Positions 9,893 through 17,874 of a DNA stretch of 64,000 bases are shown piece after piece. Origin of the DNA: Trichodesmium sp002260545 (GTDB lineage: Bacteria > Cyanobacteriota > Cyanobacteriia > Cyanobacteriales > Microcoleaceae); NCBI RefSeq assembly GCF_050016015.1, contig NZ_JBNHEQ010000268.1:39802-103801 (forward strand), read 5' to 3'. The notes beneath the pieces were generated by a model. The model was not told where the DNA came from and searched no databases. It saw only the letters and a list, made by a program, of their open reading frames with translations. Position 1 is the first letter of the stretch. Every line of letters begins with the position of its first letter. Both the position numbers and the translations under genes were made by a program.

Positions 9893-9978
9893 GGAGAATT
9901 TAAAATGTAGAATTTAGAATTAAAGGTAAATTTACCAATTCTTAAATCTCAATTGAGAATTTAGAATTCTCAAATCTC

Positions 9979-10195
9979 TAGGACTCACGCACCAGACAAT
10001 GTATATAGAGCCATAAACTCGAACGTTATAGTTTTTACACTCTATATATAGTACCTTGCCGTAAATCCTGTTCTGAAATCTCAATTGAGGATTCAGAATT
10101 CTCTAGGACTCACCCACCAGACAATGTATATAGCGCCATAAACTCGAACGTTATAGTTTTTACACTCTATATATAGTACCTTGCCGTAACTCCTG
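9979..10195. repeat. Two tandem MITE-like copies, 125-base period, 3' of aroA
   Basis: Copies at 9979-10070 and 10104-10195 (125 bases apart) share AGGACTCAC...ATAGTTTTTACACTC...GCCGTAA.TCCTG and are related to the 91-bp element at 9802-9892. They sit just 3' of aroA (stop at 10220), so they are transcribed with its 3' end if no terminator intervenes. Confidence 0.7.
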
Positions 10196-10219
10196 TTCTC
10201 AAATCTCAATTCTAAATTC

Positions 10220-11566
10220 TTAAGTACAGATTTGTTGTAGAGTCTTGGCAAAATTTGGGTAAGAAATACTGGCAGCTTCAGCCTGATGAATGTTGGTAGT
10301 TCCAGTAGCATTCAATGCAGCGATCGCTAAACTCATAGCTATTCGATGATCCCCATCACTTTCAACATCGGTACCAGTTATAGAAATACCACCAGTAATT
10401 TCCAAACCATCAGGTAGTTCTGTAACTCTGGCCCCCAGTTTTTGGAGTTGAGTGGCCATAACTGCTAGGCGATCGCTCTCTTTAACGCGCAACTCAGCAG
10501 CATCTCGAATGACTGTTGTCCCTTCAGCAAACATCGCAGCTACAGCTAAAATCGGAATTTCATCAATTAATCTGGGAATTATAGAACCGGAAATTTCACA
10601 AGCTTTCAATGGACTATAACGTACCCGTAAATCTGCTACAGGTTCTCCTGCTACAACTCGCTGATTTTCCTGTATAATATTACCCTCCATTTTTTCCAAT
10701 ACTTCCAAGATACCTGTACGGGTAGGATTAACACCAACATTTTCAATTACCAGTTCTGACCCAGGTACAATAGCTGCTGCTACTAACCAAAAAGCTGCGG
10801 AACTAATATCACCAGGCACAACCACATCTTGGCCTTTAAGTTTAGCTGGACCTGTCACCGTCACACTATTTGTTTCTGGGTCAACTTGAATTTCCGCTCC
10901 AAAAGCTTTTAACATTCTTTCACTATGGTCTCGCGACAGAGCAGGTTCAGTTACCGTAGTTTTTCCCTCTGCCATTAAACCAGCAAATAAAATACAAGAT
11001 TTCACCTGTGCTGAAGCAATGGGAGAATGATAATGGATTGGTCGTAACTTTTGTCCCTGAATGGCCAGAGGGGCCAAGCTGTTCCCTTTTCTACCCCAAA
11101 TTTGAGCGCCCATTTGTGTGAGTGGCTGAATAACACGGGACATTGGGCGTTGTACTAAGGAGCTATCTCCTGTAACAGCAAAGAAATGTTCGGGATGGGA
11201 TGCCAAAATACCTAACATTAGTCGCATTGTAGTCCCAGAATTACCACAGTCTAAAACACGAGATGGTTCTTTCAGATTATCTACCCCCACCCCATGAACT
11301 TCTACTAACTCTGTATTGAGTTGAGAAATATTAGCTCCAAGAAGTGAAAAACATCTAGCAGTGCTACGGGGATCTTCTCCTAGAAGTAAACCTTGAATAT
11401 TAGTTTGCCCTTGAGCGATCGCTCCTAGCATCAGAGCGCGATGAGAAATTGATTTATCTCCAGGAATTGAAATATTACCTTTGAGAGATAGACCATTATT
11501 TGGTCTTTGAATTATCAAAGTTTCCTGACTATTTGTAATTTTTGTACTAACGACGGCAGCTATCAT
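10220..11566 (-). CDS. aroA: 3-phosphoshikimate 1-carboxyvinyltransferase (EPSP synthase)
   Basis: 448 residues, normal length. The enzyme joins phosphoenolpyruvate to shikimate-3-phosphate in the chorismate pathway, in the cytosol. Motifs in order: PGDKSISHRA (residues 35-44, substrate-binding Lys), LDCGNSGTTMRLM near residue 105, QRPMSR near 141, LSRDHSERML near 212 and VKESDRLA near 365; the two inverted alpha/beta domains are complete. The PGDKSISHRA and RDHSERML forms resemble the class II (less glyphosate-sensitive) type, but that assignment needs alignment. No strong ribosome site is seen before the ATG. The gene stands alone on the minus strand. Confidence 0.93.
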   Translation of the reverse strand: MIAAVVSTKITNSQETLIIQRPNNGLSLKGNISIPGDKSISHRALMLGAIAQGQTNIQGLLLGEDPRSTARCFSLLGANISQLNTELVEVHGVGVDNLKEPSRVLDCGNSGTTMRLMLGILASHPEHFFAVTGDSSLVQRPMSRVIQPLTQMGAQIWGRKGNSLAPLAIQGQKLRPIHYHSPIASAQVKSCILFAGLMAEGKTTVTEPALSRDHSERMLKAFGAEIQVDPETNSVTVTGPAKLKGQDVVVPGDISSAAFWLVAAAIVPGSELVIENVGVNPTRTGILEVLEKMEGNIIQENQRVVAGEPVADLRVRYSPLKACEISGSIIPRLIDEIPILAVAAMFAEGTTVIRDAAELRVKESDRLAVMATQLQKLGARVTELPDGLEITGGISITGTDVESDGDHRIAMSLAIAALNATGTTNIHQAEAASISYPNFAKTLQQICT

Positions 11567-13091
11567 AAAAGTAACTATAATTTTGCACAGCGATAATATT
11601 ATATAGAGTGTGGGTAGTTAGTACAGTAGGCAATTTCAACTGAAGTAATCTACTAAATAACTACTAAGAGTGCGAGGAGGGTAGTGAATATTTTTCTGCA
11701 ACTGGTAACTTTTGAGAAAAGACTGAAAATACTTATTTCTTAAAGTCATCTATCCCATAACCGCAGCAGGGAATTAAATCCCAAAAAATATCTTTTCTAT
11801 TGCAGCTTTGCTTTGGTCTTCTTTTCCACAGGAATGGTGCCCATTCATTTTGCGTTGGAAAAACTATAACGAAATTAGAAACTATTATACACTAAATTAG
11901 TCTATTTTTTCTGCTTTAAGCAGAACTTTTTAGGGTCTGCTGAAAAGTTTTTTGGTGAGGAGAGGTAAGAGGCAACAGTTGATACAAAATCTGGTTACTA
12001 AAGATCAAGATATTTGATACTATATTAACGTTAAGTCCTCTCCGTAGGTATCCTACAGTCTATTTCTGCATCTGGATCAAAGGATACTCTATAAATCAGA
12101 TTTAGTATAAGACTTGATTCGCAGCTCTATTTAGTTAAAAACTTGAAACAAAAGCAAAAAAAATGCAACTAAACTCAATACATTTACTAGAATTTAGTAA
12201 TAGGCAAGGTTAAAAATACATAAATTTTAATCTAGTTTTGTAAATAACTATTTCTTGTACCTAAGTATATATATGTGGTACGATACAAATGTATGGAAAT
12301 TCAGGATTGATGGCAAGAGCCAATACCTCGATCGAATTAAGGAGTCAGAAGTTCAGAATAAAATAATTGTTTATAGTCTTTATTTCTGTAACTACCATGT
12401 GGATAACCTGAATGTATTCTTTGATAATTTATAATGAATCATATATGGTCTTTTTTGCACCTTAGTTGTTCATACTTTACTTGAGGAAATTAAAGTTAAT
12501 ATCCTAATCTAAAGGTTTTCTGAGAACAGAGTCTTTAGAAAGTTGCAGAAGTCAGTTTATTAACAAAATATTACCTTATGTATGGTAGAAATGAGGTAAA
12601 TATTATGCCAAATTTGACAATAATTATACATCTCAAAAATCCCCTAACTGTAACAGTCTTATAGGTAAGAGAAAACTGAGTAATAAAAACATAAATGTAG
12701 AAACTGTCATGATGAGACGGCAAGAGATGTGGCAGTCACAAAAGTAATAAAGAATAGAGGATTAATCGGAGTATAAAATACCTTTGAAGAAACAGCTTCG
12801 GTAAATTTTTTGTAGAGGGTTAGACAAAGAGAATTTGTTTCACCTATTTAATTCCTGGCTTTAGCGAAAGCAGAATCTCCTGTTAAATTCCTTCGTTCCT
12901 GTCAATAAGTCTTTGATTTAAACCACCAGTTTCATTTCAGTTATCAGTTATTAATACCTCTGGCTGAAACCGGAGGCAAGAAAATCCGAAATTTCCTTTT
13001 TTATCCTCTTAAAAGGAGAGGCTTAATACCTGATTTCTTATTCAATAAAATAATAACTATATCAATCAACAATCACAATCAGAGAAAATAT
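11567..13091. other. 1.5-kb spacer without a recognised gene
   Basis: A long AT-rich spacer between divergently placed aroA and the 13092 gene. It has no frame with coding character. A GGAGAGGCTT-type dispersed repeat lies at about 13006-13035 and a TTTCAGTTATCAGTTATTA copy at about 12934-12955. I looked for tRNA, RNase P, tmRNA and Yfr1-like signatures and saw none. It could hold an unannotated small RNA or a long leader for the 13092 gene. Confidence 0.45.
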
Positions 13092-13580
13092 ATGCTAACT
13101 TATCAACGCAAACCTGTAAGTCTATCATTAATATCAACAGACTTGCCAATTTGGTCTATGGTTGAAACTGCAGCCACTCTTTATCACAAAGATAGAGACC
13201 AATTCCATATATTACTCCATGAACCTGCAATTAGAGGCAGAGAAGCATCCTCCATCGAGGAATTACCCATATTGCCAGATGTTCCCAAACCAAGACTTTT
13301 GTGGCTAGAGGTTTCTCCCTCTAGAATCATTATGACCATGCAAGGAAATGGTAAATATTGTTACCGCCATGTGTGGGAAAGAGGAGTATATGGCATCTGT
13401 CGTTATTGGCTTCAAGATGATTCATTAAATTTACATTATCAGTTGCGACTGCGTAACTTTACCCGTAATTTATTTGTTGAGGGAAGACCAATTCCAGATT
13501 ATCTGCGCCTAGAATATGAACTATGGTCTCAACAGTTACGCATGGGACATTATGTACTAGAGTTAGAAATTCATCACTAA
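13092..13580 (+). CDS. Conserved-looking hypothetical protein
   Basis: 162 residues, soluble, no signal peptide. The family is not recognised. Composition is rich in Arg, Tyr, Trp and Leu with well-mixed hydrophobic spacing, as expected for a folded domain: LLWLEVSPSRIIMTMQGN, then YRHVWERGVYGICRYW, then LHYQLRLRNFTRNLF. This supports a real gene. AGAG lies 8 bases before the ATG. It stands alone after a 1.5-kb spacer and is followed by repeat-rich DNA. No function is proposed. Confidence 0.65.
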   Translation: MLTYQRKPVSLSLISTDLPIWSMVETAATLYHKDRDQFHILLHEPAIRGREASSIEELPILPDVPKPRLLWLEVSPSRIIMTMQGNGKYCYRHVWERGVYGICRYWLQDDSLNLHYQLRLRNFTRNLFVEGRPIPDYLRLEYELWSQQLRMGHYVLELEIHH

Positions 13581-13637
13581 AATAGGGCTTGCTGAATAAG
13601 TCTTTGAGTAGAGGGGAGGAGTCAGGAGTGAGGAGTA

Positions 13638-14073
13638 GTAGGGGCGATTCGCCAATCGCCCGTACAGGAGGAATAGGAATTATAAAGTAGATAGTCAGAA
13701 AAATAGTCCCTTAATTTTTCTGCCTCGCGTTACCCTATTTTAGGCTCAGTTTTTCACATATAGCAGTCGAAGCAAAGAGCGCGGATATTTCTAAATACTG
13801 TTAGCGGAGCTTTTCCCTATACGAAAAATCCTTTGACAGTTTACTATTCCCTATTCCCTCTCTTGGTGCGCGTTCCCTCTCTTGGTCAGCATTCCGCAAG
13901 CGAGCTGTCGGCGACGCGGGGTCTGACCGCTTGCGTCTTACGCCGACGCGGGGTCGCACCGCTATTCCTGATTCACGCTTCGCGTAGTGCTATATATTAC
14001 AGCGCTTTTCAGATGGATAAACTACATCGTCATAACCAAAACCCTGTAGGGGCGAATGGCCATTCGCCCCTAC
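13638..14073. repeat. Repeat-dense spacer: two palindromes and dispersed repeat copy B
   Basis: 13638-13665 is a GTAGGGGCGATT...AATCGCCCGTAC palindrome. 13761-13860 is the inverse complement of the dispersed repeat at 6862-6949. 14046-14073 is a perfect 28-bp palindrome with arm GTAGGGGCGAATGG. Between them lie GCATTCCGCAAGCG and GACGCGGGGTC repeats, GC-rich against the local background. A 100-codon frame across this block is not a gene: it is built from the repeats. Confidence 0.65.
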
Positions 14074-14242
14074 TGTGGTCTACTGAAATGAAAACCGCTG
14101 TAACTGAAAAGCTGGTACTTTTTCCCGACCTATAATAGCTCAAACCGTTATATGTCAATGCTTTTATATTTAATCAGCAAACCCTAAATACTTTACTTTA
14201 GCTTTCTCAAGGCTAATTTTATCTAAGCAATTAGTGTGGTAA

Positions 14243-14707
14243 TCAATTATCTTGGCAGTAAGTAATCAGCTTTTCTAGAGAGATGTCTTGATTTACCGCA
14301 ACTTTATTTGCTTGTTCCCCAGCTTGGGTGACTTGAGTTTTGGCCTGATTAAATTTTTTTCTACCTTCCAATGAAGCTTCTACTTGTGTGCTAGTTTGAA
14401 GACCTAGACTCATATTAATGAAAGCTTGAGAAAGTTCTTTAAAGGTTTGAGAGAAGTCGTTTTGAAATTGCTGGAGATTTTCATCCTTAAGTTCTAGAGC
14501 TTCTAACTCCCGAGCAATTTCTTCTAATTCTTCTCCAAGTTTATTGGTTGTTGTAGCATCATAAGAACTCTTAGAATTAATAAGAGTATTACCTTTGTTA
14601 ATAGTAGAAATCAATTGATTACACTGGACAACTCTACTAGGGCCACAACCAGCGCTCAATAAACAGGCTACAATAATGCCACAAATAATTTTTAATTTAC
14701 GAAACAT
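14243..14707 (-). CDS. Hypothetical lipoprotein
   Basis: 154 residues. A lipoprotein signal: charged N-terminus, hydrophobic core, lipobox LSAGC with the acylated Cys at residue 21. The mature part is helical and polar (LGEELEEIARELEALELKDE around residues 57-76), consistent with a coiled coil of about 90 residues, and contains two further cysteines (C29 and one near the C-terminus). Expected at the periplasmic face of a membrane. Family not recognised. It is divergent from the 14780 gene with a spacer of about 70 bases, so the two may share a regulatory region. Confidence 0.7.
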   Translation of the reverse strand: MFRKLKIICGIIVACLLSAGCGPSRVVQCNQLISTINKGNTLINSKSSYDATTTNKLGEELEEIARELEALELKDENLQQFQNDFSQTFKELSQAFINMSLGLQTSTQVEASLEGRKKFNQAKTQVTQAGEQANKVAVNQDISLEKLITYCQDN

Positions 14708-14779
14708 CTTTTAAAATTGTGCAAAATCGATCTAGGAGGTACACCTTACAAGCAAAAATCTGGCTCAAAAATAGTAAAT

Positions 14780-15523
14780 ATGTCCAAAACACCCAACAAC
14801 CTTGATATTAACTCTACAAATAATTTTCCCATTGTAATTTCTATTGGATTGGGATTGCTAATGCTAAGTTTATCCTGGCGCTTATTCGCCATTATAGTTA
14901 TTGCTTCTGGACTGACTTGGACTTTTAGGCGTTATCGAGAACAACAGAAACATCAACAAGATGGCTTGAATGCTCTATTTTATAAGTTAATTCAGGAAAA
15001 TCAGGGACATATTACAGCTTTAGATTTAGCCATCAACTCTCAACTATCAGGAAAAGTTGTCCAAGAGTTTCTTGATGAAAGAGCCAAAGAATTTGGTGCT
15101 GAGTTAGAAATTACAGAGCAAGGTGGTTTATTATACTATTTTCCTACTGCTGTGTCTCTAGTTGCTGGTCAAGCAAAAGAGGAATTTAAATTATCTACGG
15201 ATAAAATTTTAGGATATAATAATAGATTAGGCTCAGAAGAAATTATTGAAAAAGTTTCAAATCCTTGGAATTCACCACAGTATTCCCAGGTAAATTGTAG
15301 CCTCAAATTTGAGCATAAAAATAACAAATTGGACGGTAAAAATCAAGCAGTTTCTACATTTCTGACTCAGAAAGAATTAGCAACTCGACTAAATGTTCAT
15401 GCCAGCACTATTAGTAAACGGAAAACAAAACCTGATTTTAGTCAGTGGAGTAGTCAAAAAGATCCAGAATCAATTTCATGGAAATATTTAAAAGAGCAAG
15501 GAAGATTTTTACCGAAAAATTAA
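14780..15523 (+). CDS. Membrane-anchored protein with C-terminal HTH-like region
   Basis: 247 residues from the ATG at 14780; a TTG frame start at 14717 adds 21 residues but overlaps the promoter region of the divergent lipoprotein gene. AGGAGG at 14734-14739 is about 40 bases before the ATG and does not decide the start. One or two hydrophobic helices lie at about residues 15-45, then a helical segment and an alpha/beta part. The C-terminal stretch TQKELATRLNVHASTISKRK has the spacing of a helix-turn-helix. Such an anchor plus DNA-binding-like tail could mean a membrane-linked regulator, but this is inference. Family not recognised. Confidence 0.6.
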   Translation: MSKTPNNLDINSTNNFPIVISIGLGLLMLSLSWRLFAIIVIASGLTWTFRRYREQQKHQQDGLNALFYKLIQENQGHITALDLAINSQLSGKVVQEFLDERAKEFGAELEITEQGGLLYYFPTAVSLVAGQAKEEFKLSTDKILGYNNRLGSEEIIEKVSNPWNSPQYSQVNCSLKFEHKNNKLDGKNQAVSTFLTQKELATRLNVHASTISKRKTKPDFSQWSSQKDPESISWKYLKEQGRFLPKN

Positions 15524-15749
15524 GTTATAAAACCTCTCTATTGATGGAGGCGTTGGTGAAGCGCGTATATGATATTAATCTTAATTATTTAGGAGTCAGG
15601 AGTCAGAAGTCAGGAGGACAGAAAGAAGAGGAAAGAGTAGTAGAAGGAGAAAGTTTTTTGTTCGCGCTCTTATCTGGATAGGATATCATACCTTTATTCA
15701 CCAACGCCAAAAATCCTTTTAGCTAATCTTCTTCTTGATAAGAAGAGGT

Positions 15750-15784
15750 AATTATTAATTGTTAATTATTAATTATTAATTATT
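15750..15784. repeat. Heptamer tandem repeat (ATTATTA type)
   Basis: About five copies of a 7-base TTAATTA/ATTATTA unit. This is the short tandemly repeated repetitive (STRR) class known in filamentous cyanobacteria. Confidence 0.6.
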
Positions 15785-15862
15785 GAACTATAGCCTCAAA
15801 ATCATAAAATATCCTCTAAATTATTATTTGTATTAGTTGTTGAGTCTAGAATCCAATCAATT

Positions 15863-16162
15863 ATGTCCTTCCATACTATTAGAGTAGTAGCTCGTATAGT
15901 TGCCTTACCAGATAAAGTAGAAGCAGTTAAGTCAATTTTAATTAGTATAGTATTACCTACTCGTCAAGAAAAAGGTTGTATTAAATACGAATTATTACAA
16001 AATAATGCCGATCCCACAGATTTTACTTTTGTTGAGGAATGGGAGAGTGAAAGTCTATTAGAAAAACATTTGGCCTCAAGTCATATTGAAGCAGCATCAT
16101 TAAAACTAAAAGACTTACTGACAGTCCCACCAGATATTCGTCGTTATCATTTAATATCTTGA
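15863..16162 (+). CDS. ABM-domain (YgiN-like) putative monooxygenase
   Basis: 99 residues, one antibiotic-biosynthesis-monooxygenase domain: RIVALPDKVEAVKSIL, then EKGCIKYELLQN, then FTFVEEWESES...HLASSHI. The fold is a dimeric ferredoxin-like barrel. Members include quinol monooxygenase YgiN and heme-degrading enzymes; small stand-alone forms such as this are of unproven substrate. Normal length for the family. No ribosome site is obvious. Lies 159 bases upstream of rpaA on the same strand, but the spacer argues against a strict operon. Confidence 0.8.
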   Translation: MSFHTIRVVARIVALPDKVEAVKSILISIVLPTRQEKGCIKYELLQNNADPTDFTFVEEWESESLLEKHLASSHIEAASLKLKDLLTVPPDIRRYHLIS

Positions 16163-16321
16163 CAATATAACAAATTTGTGTTAGAGAGAAGTAGCACAAT
16201 TAAAAGCAAAGAAGAGTAATGTCTTGAGAAAAGATTCTAACATTTAACGAAAAAACATAGGAAAAAACTTAAAAATCTTAATTAAACATTACAATAAGAA
16301 AAAAATCGTAGGTTAAGTGTA

Positions 16322-17098
16322 ATGATGCCCCGAATACTCGTCATTGATGATGATCCTGCGATCGCAGAACTCGTTGCCGTAAACTTAGAAATGGCTGGCT
16401 ATGAAGTTAGTCAAGCAGAAGATGGTATAAAAGGGCAAGCCCTAGCTTTGCAACTATTACCAGACCTGATAGTGTTAGATTTAATGCTACCAAAGGTAGA
16501 TGGGTTTACAGTATGTCAACGTCTGCGTCGTGATGAACGAACAGCCGATATTCCGGTACTGATGCTAACTGCTTTAGGTCAAACCCAAAATAAAGTAGAA
16601 GGCTTCAATGCTGGTGCAGATGATTATCTAACAAAGCCATTTGAAGTTGAAGAACTTTTGGCACGAGTGCGTGCTTTACTGCGACGCACAGATCGAATTC
16701 CCCAAGCAGCTAAACATAGTGAAATACTCAGCTATGGCCCTCTGACCCTGGTTCCCGAAAGGTTTGAGGCTATTTGGTTTGAGCAAACAGTTAAACTAAC
16801 TCATTTAGAATTTGAGTTACTCCATTGTTTGTTACAACGCCATGGCCAGACAGTATCTCCTAGTGAAATTCTTAAGGAAGTCTGGGGTTATGATCCAGAC
16901 GATGATATTGAGACAATCCGAGTCCATATTAGACATCTGAGAACGAAGATGGAACCAGATCCTCGTCATCCTCGGTATATTAAAACGGTATACGGTGCTG
17001 GTTACTGTTTAGAGTTACCTAGTAATGGGTCCAGTGCTAATAATGTGGAAACAGCTAATTGGGCGAAACCAAATCAGGATAGGGTTAGAGAGCCTTAA
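16322..17098 (+). CDS. rpaA: OmpR-family response regulator RpaA
   Basis: 258 residues. Receiver domain 4-120: acidic pocket D9-D11, phospho-acceptor D53 in VLDLMLP, LTALGQ (Thr), Lys in DDYLTKPFE. A winged-helix DNA-binding domain covers about 145-240 with LTHLEFELLHCLLQRHGQ and ETIRVHIRHLR. The segment RRTDRIPQAAKHSEIL and the whole output domain match RpaA, the cyanobacterial master regulator of circadian output. RpaA is phosphorylated by SasA under KaiC control and governs dusk genes and phycobilisome energy transfer. The short C-terminal tail after ELPSNG is variable in the family. Kai genes and sasA are not in the window. An ATGATG doublet makes the start ambiguous by one codon. Confidence 0.93.
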   Translation: MMPRILVIDDDPAIAELVAVNLEMAGYEVSQAEDGIKGQALALQLLPDLIVLDLMLPKVDGFTVCQRLRRDERTADIPVLMLTALGQTQNKVEGFNAGADDYLTKPFEVEELLARVRALLRRTDRIPQAAKHSEILSYGPLTLVPERFEAIWFEQTVKLTHLEFELLHCLLQRHGQTVSPSEILKEVWGYDPDDDIETIRVHIRHLRTKMEPDPRHPRYIKTVYGAGYCLELPSNGSSANNVETANWAKPNQDRVREP

Positions 17099-17102
17099 AA
17101 TA

Positions 17103-17202
17103 ATTTCCGGTTGAAAAGTCATAATTAGGTAAATAAAATTGAGCTAAAGATATTGATTAAATATCCTATAAAACTTCTAATTACGATCGCTCAACCGGAA
17201 AT
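17103..17202. repeat. MITE-like element with ATTTCCGGTTGA ends
   Basis: 100 bases bounded by a perfect 12-bp inverted repeat (17103-17114 and 17191-17202), starting 5 bases after the rpaA stop. A half copy, TTTCCGGTTGAATAGTCATAA, lies at about 6147. The end sequence resembles the CCGGACATGATAT family. Confidence 0.6.
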
Positions 17203-17207
17203 ATACA

Positions 17208-17241
17208 ATAAATAATTAATAATTAATAATTAATAATTAAG
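17208..17241. repeat. Heptamer tandem repeat (TAATTAA)
   Basis: About four and a half copies of TAATTAA/AATTAAT, directly after the MITE-like element downstream of rpaA. Confidence 0.6.
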
Positions 17242-17380
17242 GTTTAAACTAATATAAAACTATTCAGCCCAAACTTAAGAGAAATTTTCACCCAAAAATA
17301 AGCTTAATAGTTTTTCCTGGGATAGGGGATGAAAAAAATTAACTTCAGTATTTCAAGGCTATGGTTTCAGGGGTCGTTCA

Positions 17381-17436
17381 ATAATTGATAATTGATAATT
17401 GATAATTGATAATTGATAATTGATAATTGATAATTA
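17381..17436. repeat. Heptamer tandem repeat (ATAATTG x 8)
   Basis: Eight uninterrupted copies of the 7-base unit ATAATTG, the longest STRR tract in the window. Shorter tracts of the same unit occur at 20409-20424, 39360-39381 and 56711-56727. The rest of the 17242-17820 spacer shows no gene. Confidence 0.7.
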
Positions 17437-17874
17437 CCTCTCCCTAAAACGGATAGGATTGATAAAAGGAAAATAAATTCATTGTTTCTCCTTGATCATG
17501 AGAGGCTTTAAACCTTAATTATATGGTAAGCTAAGACGCATTTTAAATGTGTCTTAGCAAGTTAGAAGTAATAACGTTGTATTCTTAACTAGGCAGACAA
17601 CAAAGATGTGTTTTAAATGCTTAACAGCCGATCGTATCTGGATAAGAGCGTGATCAAAAAAACTTTCTCCTTTTTATACTTTAGTTTCTCCTCTCTTCCC
17701 TTCTGACTCCTGTAGGAAAATCAGATTTCAAGCCTCCTATTGAAGTAGGAGGTACTGTTAACTGTTAACTGATAACTGAAATGACTTTTGACTTGTTAAT
17801 TTTGACTTCCGTAAAACGGTATGAGTTGGCAGAAATCAGGTAAAATTCTCAAGTATATATCGAGGATGTATACT

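Noticed and set aside
11567..13091. Structured RNA gene in the 1.5-kb spacer
   Set aside because: I found no RNase P, tmRNA, 6S or Yfr1-type signature; without folding or comparison nothing can be supported.
13833..14135. 100-codon frame between 13092 gene and lipoprotein
   Set aside because: Consists of dispersed repeats and palindromes; no ribosome site or family likeness.
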